Below are positions 20,451 to 29,350 of a stretch of 64,000 bases of DNA, piece by piece (position 1 is the stretch's first letter; each line of letters begins with the position of its first letter). The DNA lies in assembly GCA_012295225.1 (NCBI GenBank), contig WMKK01000004.1, positions 729,502 through 793,501 of the forward strand, given 5' to 3'. The notes below the pieces were generated by a model. That model was given only the letters and a program-made list of their open reading frames with translations. It had not been told where the DNA came from and made no database searches. The translations under genes and the position numbers were made by a program. The stretch comes from Ostreococcus mediterraneus (taxonomy: Eukaryota; Chlorophyta; Mamiellophyceae; Mamiellales; Bathycoccaceae).

Positions 20451-21593
20451 ATGGATTCGACGTTACCGCTCGATGTCGCCATCGCGAAAGCCGCCGCGGA
20501 AGGGCGCGTGCCGACGTTTGATGTCGATGACGAGGCGCTCGGCGCGGCGATGGTGACGACCGGCGATGGCGATGCGCCGCCTGAATTCGCATTTGATGAC
20601 GACGACGACGACGACGACGATGACGAGAGGTCGGATACGAGCAGCGTGTGGAGCGAGAGCGAGGATGGGGATGATGGAAATCACGCCCGTGATGTTAGCG
20701 CGAGTGAGGACGATGGATCGGAGACGGAGACGGAATCCATCGACGCGAGCGAGTTGCCGAATTGGCTAAAGTCGATTAAAGACGGCGGCGGCGCGGACGC
20801 GGCGCATGCGACGTCGGTTGATGAGTTTACCGATGCAGCGCATCGGGAACCACCAAAGACGCGTAATGAAATCGAGCGCGAGGCGCCGACGACGGTACCT
20901 GTGATTGAGAGCGATGAGGCGATCGCGAAGATTGGACGCGTGGCGAGCGTCGTCGGCTCGACGGTGGTGATTCAAACTTTTCCCGCGACGACGAATGATG
21001 ACGCTGATCCGTTGGATGAAGATTCGGTGTTGTGTTTGAGTGACAGGCGCGGGTTGGGGGTGATTGAGGAGGTGTTTGGACCGGTGAGCGCGCCGTTGTA
21101 TTCGACGCGATTGCCATCCAAGGAGCAGTGCGCCGACGCGCCCGACGTCCGCGTGGGCGACGACGCGTTCGTCGTACTCGGTCGGTCGCGCAAGATTCCC
21201 ACGAAAGGATTGTACAGAAAAGGCTACGATGCGAGTGGCAAGGATGACGAAGAGGTGGAAGATGACGGCGATTTTAGCGACGACGAAGCTGAAGCCGAGG
21301 CGAAGCGGGCGAACAAGCCGCCGGGCAAGAAGCGAAGCGCTTCGGCGAGAGGTAAAAAGGCGCCGCCGCCGCCACCGTCGCCCATGGGTGGCGGTGGCAT
21401 GTTTGGCATGCGTGGTCTACCTCGCCCGCCACCACCACCGCCGCCACCATCCATGGCGATGGGGCAAATGGGGATTCATCAAGGCCAACCGATGATGATG
21501 GTGCCGGTGAGCGTCGACGCGCGCGGACAGCCAGTGTTCGTGATGCCGCAACAACGACCGCCGCCGCCACCGCCGCCACCAAAGCCGCAATGA
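20451..21593 (+). CDS. NAF1: H/ACA snoRNP assembly factor NAF1
   Basis: A 380-residue protein with the NAF1 layout. Acidic N-terminal stretches (an Asp run about 45-58 and further acidic Ser-rich sequence to about 95) lead to a Gar1-like beta-barrel domain (about 155-255), with KIGRVASVVGSTVVIQT, DRRGLGVIEEVFGPVSAPLY and DAFVVLGRSRKIPTKGLYRKGYDASG. A second acidic tract follows, then a Lys-rich patch and a Pro/Met/Gly-rich tail with runs of prolines. NAF1 binds dyskerin co-transcriptionally and is later exchanged for Gar1 in H/ACA RNPs, including telomerase in animals. The frame is open further upstream through trinucleotide repeats; the ATG at 20451 (MDSTLPLDVA) is the first credible start. 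The barrel segment GYDASG is shared by NAF1 homologues. Confidence 0.88.
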   Translation: MDSTLPLDVAIAKAAAEGRVPTFDVDDEALGAAMVTTGDGDAPPEFAFDDDDDDDDDDERSDTSSVWSESEDGDDGNHARDVSASEDDGSETETESIDASELPNWLKSIKDGGGADAAHATSVDEFTDAAHREPPKTRNEIEREAPTTVPVIESDEAIAKIGRVASVVGSTVVIQTFPATTNDDADPLDEDSVLCLSDRRGLGVIEEVFGPVSAPLYSTRLPSKEQCADAPDVRVGDDAFVVLGRSRKIPTKGLYRKGYDASGKDDEEVEDDGDFSDDEAEAEAKRANKPPGKKRSASARGKKAPPPPPSPMGGGGMFGMRGLPRPPPPPPPPSMAMGQMGIHQGQPMMMVPVSVDARGQPVFVMPQQRPPPPPPPPKPQ

Positions 21594-21672
21594 TTATTAT
21601 TACTTTGATGGATGGTGAGTTTCGCAATAGGGTTGTTTGTTATTACTACGTACGCGCGCGTATAGGCACACT

Positions 21673-22392
21673 CTACATGTACAACTTGCTCAAATCGTCG
21701 CCGCCGCGCGCTCGAGACGCCACCTTCAACGCCCGCATGCGCGGCGCATCGTACTTGAGCTTCGCCGCCACCCCAAACGCACTCGCCTCTATCGCTCTAC
21801 ATAACCTATCCGTCACCGCCAGCGCGTCTTCCTCGTCGCGCGAAGCGTACCCGCGCGCGTACAGCACCCGCATCTTCACCCCGCACGCCGCGAGCGCGCG
21901 CACAACCTTGGCCAGCGTCGTGTCACCCAAGACCAACCCACCGCCGCCGTTCGACGCCGACATCTCTCGCCGCACAATACCCGTCTCCACCGCCGACGCC
22001 TCCGCGCCGCCCGTCGCGTCTTCGTACGCCTCGCCGTCGGTCAACGCCTCGTCCCGCGTCGCCGCCGCCACGCACACCTCGCCCTCACCACCCCCGCTCG
22101 CGAGCACGCGCGCAATGTACGACACCACATCCATCGCCATCGCCGCGCTGGCGTCGCCGTCGCCGCCGACGTCCTCGGACGACGCGTGTATCGCTACGAA
22201 CGCGCACGCATCGGCATCGGCATCGGCAGCTCTCACCCACGCCACCGCGCCACGGGCGACGCCGCTCACGACGCCATTGACGTCGCCGTCGCCGCACACG
22301 GGCGCGAACACCGCATCGCGAGGCGCGAACGCACCGAGCACCGCGCGTGCGCCCGCGAGCGCGCAATCCGACCCGCCCAAAAGCACGCGCAT
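21673..22392 (-). CDS. Hypothetical protein, possibly proteasome-assembly chaperone 1-like
   Basis: A 239-residue Ala/Val-rich protein beginning MRVLLGGSDCALAGARAV. It has alternating hydrophobic strands and helices (for example AVAWVRAADADADACAFVAI, DVVSYIARVLASGGGEGEVC and LAKVVRALAACGVKMRVLY), suggesting a compact alpha/beta domain. It ends in ...DLSKLYM. A hydrophobic-Tyr-X C-terminus is the HbYX motif that proteasome activators and PAC1/PAC2-type chaperones insert into the 20S ring, which is the only reason for the tentative name. The family assignment is weak. Only 46 bases separate its ATG from the divergent Cys-rich gene at 22439, so the two must share a promoter region. The ATG at 22392 is favoured over upstream in-frame starts that would add an Arg-rich lead. 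Confidence 0.5.
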   Translation of the reverse strand: MRVLLGGSDCALAGARAVLGAFAPRDAVFAPVCGDGDVNGVVSGVARGAVAWVRAADADADACAFVAIHASSEDVGGDGDASAAMAMDVVSYIARVLASGGGEGEVCVAAATRDEALTDGEAYEDATGGAEASAVETGIVRREMSASNGGGGLVLGDTTLAKVVRALAACGVKMRVLYARGYASRDEEDALAVTDRLCRAIEASAFGVAAKLKYDAPRMRALKVASRARGGDDLSKLYM

Positions 22393-22438
22393 CGTTGAAT
22401 GACGCCGCACACCACGGCGCCGCGCGCGAGTTGTCGCG

Positions 22439-23632
22439 ATGAAGGCGCCCCGCGGCGAAAAGGCGCGACGAGCGCAAGAAGTGCGGGACATGATGGCCGA
22501 GTACTACGTGTTACGGAAGAACCGGGCGTTCGAGTACCTGCAGCCCCACCCCGTACCGTATGAGCTTGAAGATGATCCCGGGCTCGGCGTTCACGTTAGA
22601 TATAAGGGCGAGGTGCACGAAATCTACGGTTTAAGTTTTCTCAATGAGGCGGCGAAAAAAGGGAAGCACACGGAGCTTACGTGCACGTGTGTTGACGGTT
22701 GGTGCGAGGAGTTGTGTTTCCCCAAGATTCACGTCATGATGAGGGAAGATGAACACAAGTGCTTGCTCGCTCTGGGCGTGCAAACTAAACGAGATATAAA
22801 TTTGAAAGCGCAAGACGCTTTCGAAAAGCAAGACGCGCGGGCCATGGTGGACGCGTACTATGAATTGCGGTTGTGGGATGGGACGTTCCGGAACGTGAAC
22901 AACCGCAACGCACTGTGGGACTTTCACATCAAATATGAGAAGAAGTTGCACACCGTCTCGTTGGTATTTGGTGAGGCGGCGAAAACAGCGACCATGCGAA
23001 TGAAGTGCGACTGTGATGAAGCACGGTGCGGGAAGCTATGTTATCCCAAGATTCACGTCATGATGAGGGAAGATGAAGACAGGTGCTTGCAAGCTCTGGG
23101 CTTGCAAAGTGAACAAGAGACAAATTTGAAAAAACTAGAGCAAATTCGATTCGAGCTCGTGCAAAACTCCTCGCGTTTGGAAAAGGTAATCGATCGTGCG
23201 AGAACTCGTGCAGTTACAACGAAGAACGTAGAGTTCATAGGACGTCTGAATGCCAAAATGGTTGAATGGCATGCGAACGTCTCCGGCTTGGTTGAATGGC
23301 ATACGCACGTCTCCACGTCTCTCTTGGTCGAAGCGTATACTCCTCACGCGCGTGAAGCTACCGCCACAAGTTCAGTCAATAGTGCGAGCGCGTCACCGAG
23401 CGCGCATCGCGTCGAGTCCGCCTCGGGTGACGACGCGAGCAGTCACTCCACGGGAAGACTCAAACCAGGACAGCCGGCAGTTGGATTACCCGGGAACATA
23501 CCTGCGCGGCCTCCCATCGATAGGGTCGAAAACGCACTAGACGCGGAGCGTCGCCCGCGGAAAAAACCAAAGACGACGCGCGAGTCGTGCGAAGCACTTC
23601 AGGCAATCGCGACAAACGTACCAGTAATATAA
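22439..23632 (+). CDS. Unrecognised Cys-rich protein with an internal duplication
   Basis: A 397-residue protein I do not recognise. Two copies of a module of about 110 residues occupy about residues 15-125 and 130-235. Each begins with a Tyr-rich YYVLRKNRAF / YYELRLWDGTF segment and ends in a Cys cluster, C-x-C-x4-5-C-x3-C-x-P-K-I-H-V-M-M-R-E-D-E, followed by KCLLALGVQT / RCLQALGLQS and an NLK helix. The four cysteines plus His could bind zinc. At DNA level 22723-22753 and 23045-23075 share the same 31 bases, so the duplication is recent or conserved by conversion. After it comes a helical stretch, a short doublet (KMVEWHANVSG / GLVEWHTHVS), then a disordered Ser/Pro tail with a basic PRKKPKTTR signal. 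A 67-bp direct repeat follows the gene. Function unknown; nuclear location is inferred from the basic patch. Confidence 0.75.
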   Translation: MKAPRGEKARRAQEVRDMMAEYYVLRKNRAFEYLQPHPVPYELEDDPGLGVHVRYKGEVHEIYGLSFLNEAAKKGKHTELTCTCVDGWCEELCFPKIHVMMREDEHKCLLALGVQTKRDINLKAQDAFEKQDARAMVDAYYELRLWDGTFRNVNNRNALWDFHIKYEKKLHTVSLVFGEAAKTATMRMKCDCDEARCGKLCYPKIHVMMREDEDRCLQALGLQSEQETNLKKLEQIRFELVQNSSRLEKVIDRARTRAVTTKNVEFIGRLNAKMVEWHANVSGLVEWHTHVSTSLLVEAYTPHAREATATSSVNSASASPSAHRVESASGDDASSHSTGRLKPGQPAVGLPGNIPARPPIDRVENALDAERRPRKKPKTTRESCEALQAIATNVPVI

Positions 23633-23711
23633 CTCATCAATGTAACTCAAACTCCACACGCGATGACAACGCACACCAATAAACATCAAAACAAACAACC
23701 AAAAAAGCAAA

Positions 23712-23871
23712 ACAAAAACCATACGACACCAAGGATTCTCAAGTGGTTCCCCACTCAATACTAATTCGGCCCATTGAGCTTAACAACCACAACGAAAACC
23801 AAAAACAAAAACCATACGACACCAAGGATTCTCAAGTGGTTCCCCACTCAATACTAATTCGGCCCATTGAG
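23712..23871. repeat. Direct repeat, two perfect 67-bp copies 93 bp apart
   Basis: Copy 1 is 23712-23778 and copy 2 is 23805-23871, identical base for base as far as I can align. Flanking A-rich (CAAAAACC-type) sequence and a CTTAAC word after each copy extend the similarity with single-base slips. Each copy contains a small hairpin GTGG-TTCC-CCAC. The repeat lies in the AT-richer 3' flank of the Cys-rich gene. It has no open frame of interest and no recognisable transposon family. Confidence 0.85.
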
Positions 23872-24218
23872 GCTTAACTTTCGTGTGCCGATGGGTACGA
23901 GTGCTTTGCTCAAGGTATGATCGTATGATAGTCATTGGCATGGGGGATGTCTACAGGCGCGGATCACGTGGGGTATGGTGGTGAAAGTTATGGGTATAAT
24001 TAACTATGTCTCGTACATCACACATGGACCACACGATGTAGATGTGTTATCGGGCCATCACATGTCGTACTGTGTAGTAATTTGGACTAGACCGGATTGG
24101 TGGACCACTTTTGGGGTGTAACGCTCGCGCACCGGCGAGCGTTTGTCGTCGCTCGAACGTCGCGACAATTCGCCGCGGTGGCTCGCGCCGCATTCGTTCG
24201 CGCGCGCGCGCGACGGGG
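23872..24218. other. Intergenic stretch with no recognised feature
   Basis: About 350 bases of mixed composition, lower in GC than its surroundings up to about 24110 and rich in CATG/ATGT words. I see no gene, tRNA or repeat beyond the preceding direct repeat. It presumably carries the promoter of the TPR/ATP-grasp gene. Confidence 0.4.
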
Positions 24219-26318
24219 ATGTATGCGTTTGAACGGTCGTCCTACGCGCGCGAGCGCGCGGCGGAGGTGGCGCGCGCGAGAACGCGCGATGCTGAGGCGG
24301 TGTTGAGCGACGCGCGCGCGTTGAAGAGTCAACTGGTGGCTGGCGTCGACGTCGACGACGTCGATGGCGCCGTGGCGGCGTCGTTGGATGCGCGGGCGAT
24401 GCGTGAGGAGTTGCTCACGTCGTTGGATGCGATTGAGTGTGCGCTGACGGAGGATGCGGAGCAGAGGAAACGCGATGATGCGAGCGCGGAGGAGAAGGAC
24501 GCGGCGGTGAACAAGATGCAGCTCGACGCCGAGACGCGCGATAGGGATCCACAGGTCGTAAAGCTTGTGGATGACGCCATGGAGGCGTTGAGTGAAGCGA
24601 AGACAGCGATGGCGTCTTTACCGTTATCTTTATCTCGCACGCCAGATACAGATGGAGTGGATGCGAATGCGGTCGATGAAGCCGTGGAGCGGACGCGACG
24701 CGCGTTGGCTCGCTTTACGCAAAATCTTGAGCGCGCGCTCGCGCTCGAACCTGAATACTATCACATCAGCATTCAATTGGCTATGTTTTATTTCACGCAC
24801 GGTGCCATCGCCGACGCGGTGTCGCACATGCGACGCACGTACGAACACACGCCAGCGTGCGTCGCCGCGTATACACTCGCCGGGCAAATGCACGAAGACA
24901 TCGGGCTATTCAACCACGCCGAACAGTGCTACGCGCAAGGGATAAATACCGCATTCGACCACGCAGACTATTGGGTGTCGCTCGCCAAGCTCATGTGCGT
25001 AAAATTCGGCGCGGTGTCGAACGCGATTCAGCTCATACGAACCGCGCGCGTCGGCGGTCCCGAAGGCAAATGGCAGAAACCTGGCAAACATCCGTTGACG
25101 CTATTCCTTCTCGCGTACATGTTACATTTGAATGGGTACTCCGCAGAACCTGCGAGCTTGTACAGACAAGCCATGAATGCGGGTGTGGGCATCATGAGTC
25201 TGTATCCACTCGCAAAGGTGGCGAGCGATGGCGACGACGACGACGTCGTCGAGCAATACGCCGGATTCTGGCGCGCGCACGTGGCGCGCGCACGTGGCGA
25301 ATGCGACGACGACGATACTGCGCGTGCAAACCACGCGGAATACGTCGAGGCGCATTACGGCTCGCTAGAAATGTTCAACTCGTACACTGTCGCTCCGCAA
25401 TGGTTTGAAGTGTTGTCACGCAAGGCGAGCGCGTACGACGCCATTCGGTCGCACGACGCCGACGGCGCGGTGGCCGTACCGGATACATTCACGCTCGAGA
25501 CCATCGATGGCGTTCTCGACGACGAGACTTACATCATTAAAGGCGCATACTCGCGATACGCGGGGTCTTTCGCAAAACGGTCGAGTCGTATCGTACACGG
25601 CGCGGACGCCAGGGCGGCGCTGGAAGACGAACGGGCGCGAGAGACGCGTGGGGAAGTTATCGTCCAGCGCTACATCCGCGATGTCGTGACGGACGAATGC
25701 GGGCGTAAGTGCGCAATTCGTTGTCACGTCGCATTCGTACCAAACGCAAATCCAGCGCTCGACGTTGCGTACGTGTGTAAGCACGTCGACGTGTACTCCG
25801 CCGCGACGGCCTATCGTCGCGCGCGCGCGTGTGAGGAACGCGCGGCGCCTTCAGAGTTTCTCTTGGATGTCGACGCGTTCACCAACCGAGGCACGAGTGG
25901 TGATGAAAATTCAGCCACAGTGCGTGAAATGCAGTTGGGTGACGAGCTCGCGCGAGTGCTCGGTGTCGACATTTCTGAAGCCCTCGAGTGTCAGTGCGAT
26001 TGCGTCCTGGTGGCGCTTCGCGAGCGCGTCCGCGCGAGCGAGAACGTCATCGGTGACGTGACCTACACCGCGCACGCCACAATTGGGGCGCCATTATTTA
26101 TTGATTTAGAGTTCCTCTTCGCGCGTGGTGCTGAAGGTGAAGCCGAGGCGACTCCGATGTTCATCGGCGCGGACGGCCAGCCGAGATTCAGGCAGACGGC
26201 GTCGCGCGCCTTCGCGAACGACATATGGTCCATCGCGTTCGACACTATCGCCGACGCATGCGAAGAGAACGCGAGTACGATTACGCCCGTAGACGTGCGC
26301 GTGGTAAAGTTTGGATAA
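24219..26318 (+). CDS. TPR-type helical protein with C-terminal TTL-like ATP-grasp domain
   Basis: A 699-residue protein. The first 150 residues are Ala/Glu/Asp/Arg-rich coiled-coil-like helices. Residues about 165-310 carry TPR-like repeats (LERALALEPEYYHISIQLAM, YTLAGQMHEDIGLFNHAEQC, YWVSLAKLMCVKFG). The C-terminal half resembles tubulin-tyrosine-ligase-like ATP-grasp enzymes: DETYIIKGAYSRYAG matches the nucleotide-binding strand with its lysine, and EVIVQRYIRDVVTDECGRKC plus AIRCHVAF matches the TTL signature (I-x-Q-x-Y-I ... G-x-K-x-D-I-R). A late strand (APLFIDLEFLF) sits where TTL proteins have the metal-binding E-x-N. The asparagine is not obvious, so catalysis is uncertain. TTL enzymes add Glu, Gly or Tyr to tubulin or other proteins. 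This alga group lacks flagella in Ostreococcus, so a non-tubulin target is possible. The ATG at 24219 was chosen; upstream sequence is Arg-rich. Confidence 0.65.
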   Translation: MYAFERSSYARERAAEVARARTRDAEAVLSDARALKSQLVAGVDVDDVDGAVAASLDARAMREELLTSLDAIECALTEDAEQRKRDDASAEEKDAAVNKMQLDAETRDRDPQVVKLVDDAMEALSEAKTAMASLPLSLSRTPDTDGVDANAVDEAVERTRRALARFTQNLERALALEPEYYHISIQLAMFYFTHGAIADAVSHMRRTYEHTPACVAAYTLAGQMHEDIGLFNHAEQCYAQGINTAFDHADYWVSLAKLMCVKFGAVSNAIQLIRTARVGGPEGKWQKPGKHPLTLFLLAYMLHLNGYSAEPASLYRQAMNAGVGIMSLYPLAKVASDGDDDDVVEQYAGFWRAHVARARGECDDDDTARANHAEYVEAHYGSLEMFNSYTVAPQWFEVLSRKASAYDAIRSHDADGAVAVPDTFTLETIDGVLDDETYIIKGAYSRYAGSFAKRSSRIVHGADARAALEDERARETRGEVIVQRYIRDVVTDECGRKCAIRCHVAFVPNANPALDVAYVCKHVDVYSAATAYRRARACEERAAPSEFLLDVDAFTNRGTSGDENSATVREMQLGDELARVLGVDISEALECQCDCVLVALRERVRASENVIGDVTYTAHATIGAPLFIDLEFLFARGAEGEAEATPMFIGADGQPRFRQTASRAFANDIWSIAFDTIADACEENASTITPVDVRVVKFG

Positions 26319-26386
26319 TAACGAATGCGTGTGTATATTTGAAAAGTGAAAAGTGAGCGCCAGCCTAAAATCGCGCGCCATACGGT

Positions 26387-26857
26387 CTACGCGGCATCGT
26401 TCTCATCCACCGCACCGCCGACGGTTCCTCCAAGCGGCCGTGGAATACATTTTAAACCACTTCGCGTCTTACTTTTCACCGCCACGGCATCCACGACGCC
26501 AACTCCACTTTCTCCGACCCCTCTCGGCGCCGGAATCGTCTTCGTCTTCATCATTCTCGGAGCGGGAACATTCCCCACGCGCGACTTCCCTAACGGCGCC
26601 ACCGCGCGCGGTTTCGGTACGGCAATACGTTTCACAGCCTCATCCCCACTCGCCATCGCCACCGCACCGCCGTCATCGTCGCTCGTGGGTGCCAGTCTCG
26701 CGCTCACGCGTCTCTTGATGCGCCGCGCGCCGTCGCCCTCCTCCGCGAACGCCGCATCCGATTGCCGCTTCATCCCCCGCACCACCGTCGTCGGCGACGT
26801 CACAAAAAACGACACCGACGTTTCATCATTCATCCTGCGCGCGCGATCGATACACAT
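26387..26857 (-). CDS. Hypothetical small basic protein with four V/I-P-x-P motifs
   Basis: A 156-residue frame lying tail-to-tail with the ATP-grasp gene. I do not recognise it. Starts are possible at 26857, 26833 (MNDETSVSFFV) and 26773 (MKRQSDAAFAEE). It has a basic cluster (RRIKRRVSARL), and the second half has four evenly placed motifs of the form V/I-P-x-P-R/L (VPKPR, VPAPR, IPAPR, IPRPL) about 20-30 residues apart. That periodicity and the balanced composition favour real coding over chance. It is likely disordered and nuclear. The opposite strand is also open here but reads as Ser/Arg/Pro noise. Confidence 0.45.
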   Translation of the reverse strand: MCIDRARRMNDETSVSFFVTSPTTVVRGMKRQSDAAFAEEGDGARRIKRRVSARLAPTSDDDGGAVAMASGDEAVKRIAVPKPRAVAPLGKSRVGNVPAPRMMKTKTIPAPRGVGESGVGVVDAVAVKSKTRSGLKCIPRPLGGTVGGAVDENDAA

Positions 26858-27176
26858 TCGCAGTCAGCGCCGTGGACTTGGCCAAGCGCATCACACACGT
26901 TTTTGTTCCCCTCGAAAGCAGCTCATCCGCCCCGCGTCGTCGCGCCATCGCGCGTCGCCGCGCGCGATATCGCAAATTCGCGCGTACCTATTCTTGCCGT
27001 CGTTCGCCGCGTCGTGCGCCATCGCGCGCGGCCTGCGCGTCGCTCTGTGCGGCGTTGTTGGCGTGGATGAGATTTTTTGGATGTCGATTGGTATGCGCGC
27101 GCGAGCGATTCGGCGTCACACGACGACGCCGACGCGCGCGACGCCGACGCGCGATTCGTGGACGCGCGCCAACGTG

Positions 27177-27694
27177 ATGGAGGACTTCGCATCGGCACCG
27201 CCCGCCGCCGTCGGCTCGGATGGCGTCGTGAACGCGGGCGATCAAGATGCCGAGCGCGAGCGTCAAGAGGCGAACGAGGCGAGACGCGCCTCGGCGTTGG
27301 CGAGCATTTTAGAACCCGCGGCGCGCGAGCGATGTACGTGTGTGCGAGTGCGATGGTGTGCGCGTCGATGCGCGTCGCGCGGCGCGCGCGATTCGGCACC
27401 GCGTGCGAACGTACGATGCGCCAAGTTGACTGACCGACGCGCGTCTTCGTTGACTGACTTTACGTCGAACGCACAGTGAGTAGAATAGCCATCGTGAAGC
27501 CCGATAAGGCGCGAGCGCTCGAGGATTCCATTTTGCGTGCGCACGCCGCCGGGCGCGTGCATAAGGTGAGCGAGCAATCGTTGATTGGTATGCTTGAGAA
27601 CGCCGCCGGAGGCTCGAGCGCGACGGGCGCGCGCGTGGGAAAGATTAATTTTGAACGTCGGCGCAACGCCTTTGACGAAGACGACGAGTTGTGA
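27177..27694 (+). CDS. PDCD5: PDCD5 (programmed cell death 5, DNA-binding/TFAR19 family), two exons
   Basis: Exon 1 is 27177-27333 and exon 2 is 27477-27694, with a 143-base GT-AG intron (GAGCGAT|GTACGT ... CGCACAG|TGAGT). The split codon gives Leu and the junction reads EPAARER-L-SRIAIVKPDK, matching the conserved core of PDCD5 (R-L-x-x-L-A-L-V-K-P-E-K). The product is 124 residues, as in human (125). The N-terminal helix carries RERQEANEARRASALASILE. The compact three-helix bundle follows (VSEQSLIGMLENA), then the conserved basic end KINFERRRNAFDEDDEL with the acidic tail. Family roles include binding TIP60 and tubulin-folding chaperones; in unicells the role is less clear. No single open frame covers it, so it is easily missed. 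Confidence 0.93.
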
Positions 27695-27790
27695 TGATTT
27701 GAATATAATTGCATTTGATTATTTCGCTCGCGCGCACGCGATTTTCGTTCGCTCGCCATTGTCGCGGTTTCGAAACGTCTCGCGCGGTTG

Positions 27791-29350
27791 ATGCTTTGTT
27801 CTCCACACATCGCGCCGCCACACGCGGTGTTCATGTCCGCCACCGATGCGCCGGACGTCGTGGATCTCGAACGCGGCGTATCCGCGCTGCGCGTGATGAC
27901 TGATGGCGCGTCCGGCGCGCCTACGCTCGGCGGAGACGTCGTGAGCGATGCGGTCACCAGGCGATTGGAAGCCGAAAACGCACGGCTCCGCCGCGATGTC
28001 GTTGCGTTGCGGGCGCATCTCAGCGCGCACGTGCCCGGCGCGGATGCCGTGCTCAATGCATACGACGACGCGATGTCGAAGAGCGCGAGTCATCCCGAAC
28101 TCGCGGGGTATCGCACGGACAATCACGAATTCGTCGTGCGCGACGTGCGCAAGCAGTCGTCCGAATGTCTCAAGGAACTCGAGCGTCAAGCCATCGCGGG
28201 GAAATTATCGGCGCCCGAACTTGGGTTTGGAGGGCGCTTAAATCGGTTTTGGAGTCAAGATCCCAACGTTGACAGCGCGAGCGCGAGTGAGTCGACGCGA
28301 CGACGCTCAAAAGCGGCGTTTGAGCTCGCGTTGGTGAACGACGAGAGCGCGCACGTGATCGAGCCTTTGGATCGTAAGATACGCATCAAACAGAAAGGAT
28401 TACCGCATGTCAAGTTTTCATGGCTCGAAGCGCCGAAGAATGCGTTTTTGGTCAAGAAGATTAACGACGCGGCGGCGACAGTGGCGCTCAAGAGCGCGGT
28501 GGCGACTTTAAAAGCCAAAGGCGTGCGCACGTGGCTCGAACCACCAGTCTGGGGCGAACTCGCGGAGTTTGCCAAGGCGCACGATTGCTTGACTTGGGAT
28601 ACCAACGACGAGTCGTTCAATTTGGAAGACGTCACGGATTTTGTCGTCGTCTTTGGCGGCGACGGTACAATTTTGTGGGCGTCTAAATTCTTTCCGCGCG
28701 CGATGCCGCCGGTGGTACCGATCAGCATGGGCTCACTCGGATTTCTCACCGCAATTAAAGTTGATGCGGTCGATCGCGCGCTGAATGACGTGTGCTTGGG
28801 AGATTTCACGCTCACCGTGCGCTCACGACTCATGGCGAAAATCGTCACCAAAGACGGCTCTCACGGCCCTTGGGAGTATTGCTTGAACGAAGTCCTCGTC
28901 GACCGCGGTCCTAAAGCCGTGATGATTGAATTAGACCTCGCCGTTGATGGACGGCATGTCACGAAGATTGCCGCGGATGGCGTGATTTTGTCCACGCCGA
29001 CTGGATCGACGGCGTACGGCTTAGCCGCGGGTGGTTCAGTAGTACACCCAGGCGTCCCAGCATTGTGCGTGACGCCCATTTGCCCGCACTCTCTGTCGTT
29101 CCGGCCAATTATCCTTCCGGACTCTGTCGTCGTCACAGTTTCGTGCCCGGTCGATGCTCGGCACACCACGTGGGCGGCGTTTGACGGCCAAAAACAATCC
29201 GAGCTGCAGCACGGCGATTCCCTCGTCGCTCGAGTCGCGAGTTTCCCCGTGCCAATAGTGTGCGCCGTGAGCGAAAACACCGATTGGTTCGATGCCGTAA
29301 AACAAGGTTTGCTCTGGAACGCTCGAGGCGCGGGGCAAAAGCCTTTCTAG
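27791..29350 (+). CDS. NAD kinase
   Basis: A 519-residue NAD kinase (ATP + NAD+ to ADP + NADP+). The catalytic domain is in the C-terminal half with the Gly-rich FGGDGTILWASKFF motif, SMGSLGFLTAI, the substrate loop DGVILSTPTGSTAYGLAAGG, and SFRPIILPDSV with the conserved beta-sandwich after it (VDARHTTWAAFDGQKQSEL). The N-terminal 210 residues include a coiled-coil segment (RRLEAENARLRRDVVALRAH) and resemble the extension of plant and animal NADK rather than a clear plastid transit peptide. The first ATG is at 27791; a second in-frame ATG at 27833 (MSATDAPDVV) would remove 14 residues and may be the true start. It lies 96 bases after PDCD5 on the same strand. Confidence 0.93.
   Translation: MLCSPHIAPPHAVFMSATDAPDVVDLERGVSALRVMTDGASGAPTLGGDVVSDAVTRRLEAENARLRRDVVALRAHLSAHVPGADAVLNAYDDAMSKSASHPELAGYRTDNHEFVVRDVRKQSSECLKELERQAIAGKLSAPELGFGGRLNRFWSQDPNVDSASASESTRRRSKAAFELALVNDESAHVIEPLDRKIRIKQKGLPHVKFSWLEAPKNAFLVKKINDAAATVALKSAVATLKAKGVRTWLEPPVWGELAEFAKAHDCLTWDTNDESFNLEDVTDFVVVFGGDGTILWASKFFPRAMPPVVPISMGSLGFLTAIKVDAVDRALNDVCLGDFTLTVRSRLMAKIVTKDGSHGPWEYCLNEVLVDRGPKAVMIELDLAVDGRHVTKIAADGVILSTPTGSTAYGLAAGGSVVHPGVPALCVTPICPHSLSFRPIILPDSVVVTVSCPVDARHTTWAAFDGQKQSELQHGDSLVARVASFPVPIVCAVSENTDWFDAVKQGLLWNARGAGQKPF

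Noticed and set aside
26346-27479. 377-codon plus-strand open frame
   Set aside because: The first 277 codons are Ser/Pro/Arg noise across two other genes; only the end is real, as exon 1 of PDCD5.
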